A stretch of 64,000 bases of DNA from Lepisosteus oculatus. Lineage: Eukaryota; Chordata; Actinopteri; Semionotiformes; Lepisosteidae. The stretch is taken from assembly GCF_040954835.1 (NCBI RefSeq), contig NC_090698.1, positions 6,818,501 through 6,882,500 on the forward strand. Direction: 5' to 3'. This document shows, one piece after another, positions 59,193 through 64,000 of this stretch. Under the pieces are notes generated by a model. That model was not told the DNA's origin, made no database searches, and saw only the letters and a list, made by a program, of their open reading frames with translations. Position 1 is the stretch's first letter, and every line of letters starts with the position of its first letter. Position numbers and translations under genes: made by a program.

Positions 59193-60224
59193 CTTGCAAG
59201 TGTATCCGAAGGTTAGCGACTCTAGAAGGCTATAACTTCAGGAAACGTCCAAATTCCACTTCTCTCGTTTAAACAGGACTTCGGGTGGGTTCCTACCCCC
59301 GATTTTATCTGCTGATTAGATAATTGCGGCTCCGAGAGTCCTATAATTAGCGCGCCGCGATGCTCTCCTGTCTCACCTGATACCCATTGCATAGGCAGCC
59401 TCAGCACCACCCACAACTGAACTTCATTCCGCGCAGACCAGGCTCACTTTCAGCTCAAAACGCTTTTCTCCCCTATTTCCGAAGGACAGTTTGTTTTCTG
59501 ATTATGTTCACAGTGGGGCTCGCTAGCTGCACTGCACGCACCGTGACAGCAAGGCTTCAATGAGCGTTTGCGCCCAGTGCATTGAACTGCGAAAGACGCA
59601 AGTAATTACGCTGACGTCCCAAGATCACAGTCGCCCGTGACAACAAGGTAAATTGAAAGAGAATGAGAAGTTGTGGTGGGGTTTCTTGATTGATAATAGT
59701 CACAGATCGTGATCTACATTCATTTATCGACTGGGCAATCCATTTCAAGCGGTTTTCTTCAACTTTGTCTCCTGTCTCGTTTGGCAACGTGGTTTACCAG
59801 AATTCCCAGTAGAGGGAGACAGAGGACACGGATTAAACTCGCCTTTAAAACAAACCGTGTATAGCCCACAGTGCGATTGAGACTGGCAGTGCAGTGGTTT
59901 CATATACATCATAGCCTGCTGCACCCATGGCTGCTGGTGCTGCTGTACATGACATCGTCTGTCTCTGTGTTGGCCCACCAGGTAGATACATCTGTTCTGA
60001 CCAGACTATCCCATTCTCCTCCCCACATGCCCAGATGGCACAGCCGGTTGCTGCATCACTGCCATGGACCCAAGAGGGACATCGTGGAAACAGCTCTCGT
60101 TAAGGAGGATTTTGCTGGTCTACAGAGCTCTGCATGGAGTACTGACATACAGAAGACATGATGGGTGGATTAATACCTTTATTATTTTTTCCTTTTTTAT
60201 TGTATAGCATGCCCAAAGCAATGG
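59193..60224. other. Region between ZP3 and RADX; ZP3 promoter side
   Basis: CpG-containing sequence continues to about 59600. On the minus strand TAATTATAGG near 59340 is a weak TATA-like site about 150 bases above the ZP3 ATG. The open frame at 59871-60161 (+) begins with GTG and has no domain. Confidence 0.35.
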
Positions 60225-60395
60225 GGCAGCCAGTTGACCCTGGACCCCTAGAGGTTTGTGGTTCCTCTCCTCCGTTGTCTTCTGGTCTTTTCTGTTCTGT
60301 ATTCACAACATGTACGATCACTTGCTTTGTTAAGCGCCTTGGGGCAAACGTGTTGTGAAAGCCACTCTATGAAAATAAATTGAATTTAATATGAT
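60225..60395 (+). repeat. LINE/SINE-type 3' tail
   Basis: TTGTTAAGCGCCTTGGGGCA, CACTCTATGAAAATAAATTG and the ATTGAATTTAAT end resemble the common 3' tail of fish short retroposons. Confidence 0.45.
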
Positions 60396-60685
60396 GTTCA
60401 AAACATTACTATTTAAAGATGTGTGAGGACGAAGAAGATGACGTCATAATACAAATGACCACAATCTGTCAAATCAAGAGTAAGTGGTAGATCCATACTC
60501 TGGTTGTTTAAGGAGAGCTAACTTTGTAATACTCCCTGAGAATATAAAAGTCACCCATGAACGGCCAATTTTAAAACAGCCTGTGGTCCTCCAAGCCTGC
60601 AGAGGGCGCTAATCCATCGGAAAGGCAAAAACTAAAAGTGGGCGTCTTAAAAATACAGTATTTGTTTACAGTCGGGAAGGGGAGG

Positions 60686-63563
60686 ATGGACGGTCTGAGG
60701 CAGAGCTCCGTCTTGCACAGGGCTCTTTCCCGGCCGAGTTCTGCCTTCTCCTCCAGTGACAGCACGAAGACCTGCGGCGGGCCGCTGTATCTGCTGGCCA
60801 TAGACCGGTACCTGCGCGACCTGGAGTTCTCCGCTCACTTCCCGCAGGCGACCAGCGCCTCCGACTGCCTCTACGACGTCACGCTGAGCGATGGGCACTG
60901 CAAGATCCGCGCCAGCCTGCACCCCAGCCTGAACCGCCTGGCGGAGAGGAACGAGCTGCGAAGCGGCTGTCAGCTGCGCCGGGTGACGTTCGCCCCGGCG
61001 GCCGCGGAGACGGGCGGAGAGGGCGGCTGCCGGGGCTATCACGTCGTGAGCCTGGAGGTGCACCGGGAGGCGGGGGTCGCCGCTGGGCTGGCGGCGTTCA
61101 GCGCCGTGCAGGTGGACGCGATCCCCTGGTACGGCGTGGAGGGAGATGCCCAGCCGCGCGTCGCCCCCCTCAGGGCGAGAAGATGCTGCTACCTGCCGCT
61201 GTGGAACAACGTGGGTCTGCGGGGCGAGGTGTGGAGCAAGGCGCCTCCGTCTGACTCGGATGACACGCCCCCGCCCAGCTGGACACGAGGTGAGCGCTTC
61301 TGAAACTCCTGACAGCTGACAGCTTCTATCAGAAGCGGTGTGATTTCGTTACTGCTCATTTAAAAATGCGTTGTGTGTGGGTGTGAGGCCGTTTGTTTTC
61401 TTCCTGATGCTTCTGTGGGTAATCTTTATTGAAGTCGGCTGGTGGCGTGCTTCTTAATACCACAGTCTCGGAGCTCCAGGGAACTGGGTTGAATTCGAGC
61501 ACCTGAGTACCTGCCCACTCGGGTCTCTGCCTGCTGCCTGCTCGTGGCTCTGAACGGCACTGTGCGCAACCTGCCTGCTGCCTGCTCGTGGCTCTGAACG
61601 GCACTGTGCGCAACCTGCCTGCTGCCTGCTCGTGGCTCTGAACGGCACTGTGCGCAACCTGGCTGCTCGTGGCTTTGAACAGCACTGTTGCTATTCCAGT
61701 TTGCTTTGGCTGAAGCTCTTTCACTTGAAACTAATTGGGCTAGACGCTAGGTCTGTACAGAGTCTGTGTGAAGGCCTCGGGCGTTTAGCCTTGTCTTCCC
61801 ACATCAGAGCTCTGCTGGACACTGCTACGGGCGATCCCCTCACAGCACGCGTGCCTAATCAGCAGGGAGTGACTTTCTCTCTTTCCCTAAGGCAAAGCCC
61901 GGCTCGGTCAGGAAGCCCGTTCGGAGCCGCCCCTCTTGCCTGTTGCCTGTGCACATTAACAGTCCCCCTCTCTGGGCTCCCTGTGTGCTGCAGACCTCCA
62001 GCCAGTCGCTCTGTCCAAGCTCCGCAGGGCCTTCTTCCGCGGGGCCCGACCCAGGCCCGGCGCCCTCGTCGTGCGCGTGCTGAGGAAGTCCCACCTCTTC
62101 CACTACGGCCGGCCGGACAAGAACTGCGAGTGTCCGTACCAGGTGAGCGGGGCCGCGTGGATCGCTTGCTTGTTCACTCCCCTTCGGGGCCCAGTCAGCT
62201 GCTGTCAGTTCTCTCCCTTATAGCCCAGTAGTCGTAGAGTCGTAGGCGCGATCGCATGGGTGATGGCTGTTGCACACAGCTGGATGTCCCAGTTTCCCGA
62301 GTCATCTGAAATCTCCAACATCTGGCTTGTGTAGAGGAGCCCTTGAGCCTCTAACACCAGGACTGTGTCAGTTTGCTTTGCAGCAGCCATGTCACCCTGC
62401 AACTCTCAACTGATGGCCCACTGATGCTCAGCAGGTGTGAGCCTGGCCAGTACCTGGATGGGAGACCTCCTGGGAAAGCTGAGGTTGCTCCTGGATTAGG
62501 TGTTAGTAGGGCCAGTAGGGGGTGCTCACCCTCTGGTCTGTGTTGGTCCTAAAGCCTCAGTATAGTGATTGGGACATTATACTGCAAAAAAGGCGCCGTC
62601 CTTCAGATGAGATGTGAAACAGAGGTCCTGTGATCATTAAAAATCCCAGGGCTTTTCTCGAAAAGAGTAGCCCAGTTACCCCAGTGTCCTGGCCAAATTT
62701 CCCTTTGGCCTTTACCAGTCATGGCCTCCTAATAATCCCCCTCTCTGAACTGGCTTCATCACTCTGCTCTCCTCCCACTGAGAGCTGGTGTGTGGGGAGA
62801 GTACTGGTGCGCTATGGCTGCCGTCACATCATCCAGGTGGGGCTGCACATTGGTGGTGGTAGTGGGATTCCCCATTACCTGTAAAGTGCTCTCAGTGGAG
62901 AGTCCAGCAAAGCGCTGTACAAGTGTAAGCAATTATTATTCTTGTTTCAGGCGGTCTGTGAGGCGGTCTCACATCAGTAGGCTGTGTGCATGGGGCAGTC
63001 GTCCGTCCTGTGGAAATGAGATGTGTTCCTCTGGTGGGCCTGCAGCGCCTTACCCCCTCCTGTCTTTCCCAGGCCACGCTGGAGGTCGCGGACGCCACGG
63101 CCCAGGCCGCCGTCGTGCTGTGGAACTCCCTCTGCCTGGACTGGTACCGCAGCCTGGAGCCGGGCCTGGTGCTGCGGCTCCGCAACTACCGTGTCAAAGA
63201 GAGCTACTCCAGCCGGACGGGCAACTCTGCGGAGCAGGGCATCGGTAGGCCGGCGCGGTCTCGCGGCTCAGGGCCCGGTCAGGGGCACCGGGTTCGCTTT
63301 CCTTTAGCGGGCACAGTGAGAAAGCACAGCAGAACGTGGTCTGTTCAAGCCTTAGGCTGAGAGGGGAAATTGTTTTACATATATTTTGCCAAGGACTAAA
63401 CAGCCCTCCTTTGCCTTTGGTTAAGATCTGGGGTGTTCTTGGTATTTGAAACAGAAATCAGCCTGAACTCCCGGAACCCTGCGGCAGCCATCACTGTGAT
63501 CCCGGAGGAAGAGCAGCAGCGCCGGTGGAAGCTTCCTGCACTGACTTTTAACTTCCTGAACAG
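60686..63563 (+). CDS. radx: RADX, RPA-like single-stranded DNA-binding protein (first four exons; runs off the window)
   Basis: RADX binds single-stranded DNA at replication forks and restrains RAD51 in the nucleus. Four GT-AG exons with closing phases: 60686-61289, 61994-62142, 63073-63244, 63455-63563; about 344 residues. The frame is still open (phase 2) at the last donor AACAG|GTGCTC, so the rest lies beyond 64000. Segments match the human protein: LAIDRYLRDLEF, CLYDVTLSDGHC and LHPSLNRLAE (first OB-fold), YLPLWNNVGLRGEVW, VVRVLRKSHLFHYGRPDKN, then TLEVADATAQAAVVLWNSLC, LDWYRSLEPGLVLRLRNYRV (second OB-fold), and VIPEEEQQRRWKLPAL. ATG 60686 is the first methionine in frame; an in-frame upstream GTG at 60638 is unlikely. 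Exon 1 is CpG-rich, consistent with a promoter just upstream. There is no sign of decay. Confidence 0.9.
61526..61690 (+). repeat. 44-bp tandem repeat in RADX intron 1
   Basis: Three near-identical 44-base units containing CTCGTGGCTCTGAACGGCAC and TGTGCGCAACCTGCC start 44 bases apart (CTCGTGG at 61541, 61585, 61629). A fourth, shortened by 7 bases and diverged, follows at 61666. Confidence 0.9.
62430..62945 (+). repeat. 5S-derived SINE, full length, in RADX intron 2
   Basis: It has the head with GATGCTCAGCAGGTGTGAGC, CCTGGCCAGTACCTGG and TGGATGGGAGACC (5S rRNA-like), then the body with CCTTCAGATGAGATGTGAAA. The complete tail has GTGGAGAGTCCAGCAAAGCG and GTGTAAGCAATTATTATTC. This is the best-preserved copy in the window and lies in sense orientation to RADX. 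Confidence 0.88.
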
Positions 63564-64000
63564 GTGCTCTCACTCTCACTGTCTCCTCCACTCTCTCACT
63601 CACTGTCTCTTCCACTCTTCCACTCACTCACTCTCAAACAATTCAATTAAATTTCAATTATTAGCATGACCGATGGGTACAATCAGTGTTGCCACTCACT
63701 CTCACACTCACTGTCTCTACCACTCTCTTCCTCTCTCGCATTCTCACACACTCACTCACTGTCTCACTCTCTCACTCACATTCTCACTCACACTTACTGT
63801 CTCTTACACTCACTCACTCTCGCACACAATTCAATTCAATTCAAGGTGCTTTATTAGCATGACCGATTGGTACAATCGGTGTTGCCACTCACTCTCTTCC
63901 ACTCACTCTCACACTCTCACACATTCACACTCGCTGTCTCTACCACTCTCACATTTTCACACTCAAACCTACACTCATTCTTTCACTCACTCTCTCTTCC
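63564..64000 (+). repeat. CTCA/CTCTCA-rich satellite-like tract in RADX intron 4
   Basis: Imperfect CACTCACTCTCACTC-type repeats fill the intron to the window edge. Two copies of a TTAGCATGACCGATNGGTAC segment with ATTCAATT repeats (about 63640-63695 and 63830-63885) are embedded in it. Confidence 0.75.

Noticed and set aside
59871-60161. Small membrane protein between ZP3 and RADX
   Set aside because: It begins with GTG, has no domain or homologue I recognise, and sits just before a retroposon tail.
61632-62231. Plus-strand open frame of 199 codons inside RADX
   Set aside because: It crosses intron 1 and exon 2 in the wrong frame and starts within the 44-bp tandem repeat.

Overview
This is vertebrate nuclear DNA, most likely from a ray-finned fish. 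Genes are split by GT-AG introns, coding exons are GC-rich in AT-richer surroundings, and the repeats are fish-type: a 5S-rRNA-derived SINE family, tRNA-derived SINEs, L2/CR1-like LINEs, Tc1 and hAT DNA transposons, and solo LTRs. A non-teleost lineage (gar or bowfin-like) is possible, but that is an impression from the repeats. About 80% of the window is intergenic or intronic.

Layout. 0-8 kb is repeat-rich and has no gene. 8.16-9.03 kb (-) is an unusual rhodopsin-class GPCR that lacks most of extracellular loop 2. 9-18.9 kb holds only transposon relics. A CpG-rich patch at 18.95-19.42 kb precedes a two-exon gene at 21.44-24.36 kb (+). That gene joins a retroelement-type capsid (CA N-terminal half plus SCAN domain) to six C2H2 zinc fingers. 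25-36.5 kb is a transposon graveyard: a Tc1 element broken by nested insertions, an L2-like LINE whose 3' flank is shared with the Tc1 interior 5 kb away, SINEs, a solo LTR with perfect target duplication, and a foldback element with a hammerhead-ribozyme-like core. 39.4-40.6 kb (+) is the main exon of a B3GNT7-like glycosyltransferase. 47.3-52.8 kb (-) is a CD9-like tetraspanin; seven phased exons were found and the last is missing. 54.5-59.2 kb (-) is a complete nine-exon ZP3-type egg-coat gene; its 3' end meets that of an unidentified plus-strand gene (terminal exon about 54.0-54.33 kb). 60.69 kb to the right edge (+) holds the first four exons of RADX, which binds single-stranded DNA at replication forks.

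The genes are functionally unrelated (signalling, transcription, glycosylation, membrane organisation, egg coat, genome maintenance) and form no pathway. Exon borders were read by eye from splice sites and confirmed by codon phase, which closes exactly in the SCAN-zinc-finger, ZP3, RADX and CD9-like genes.
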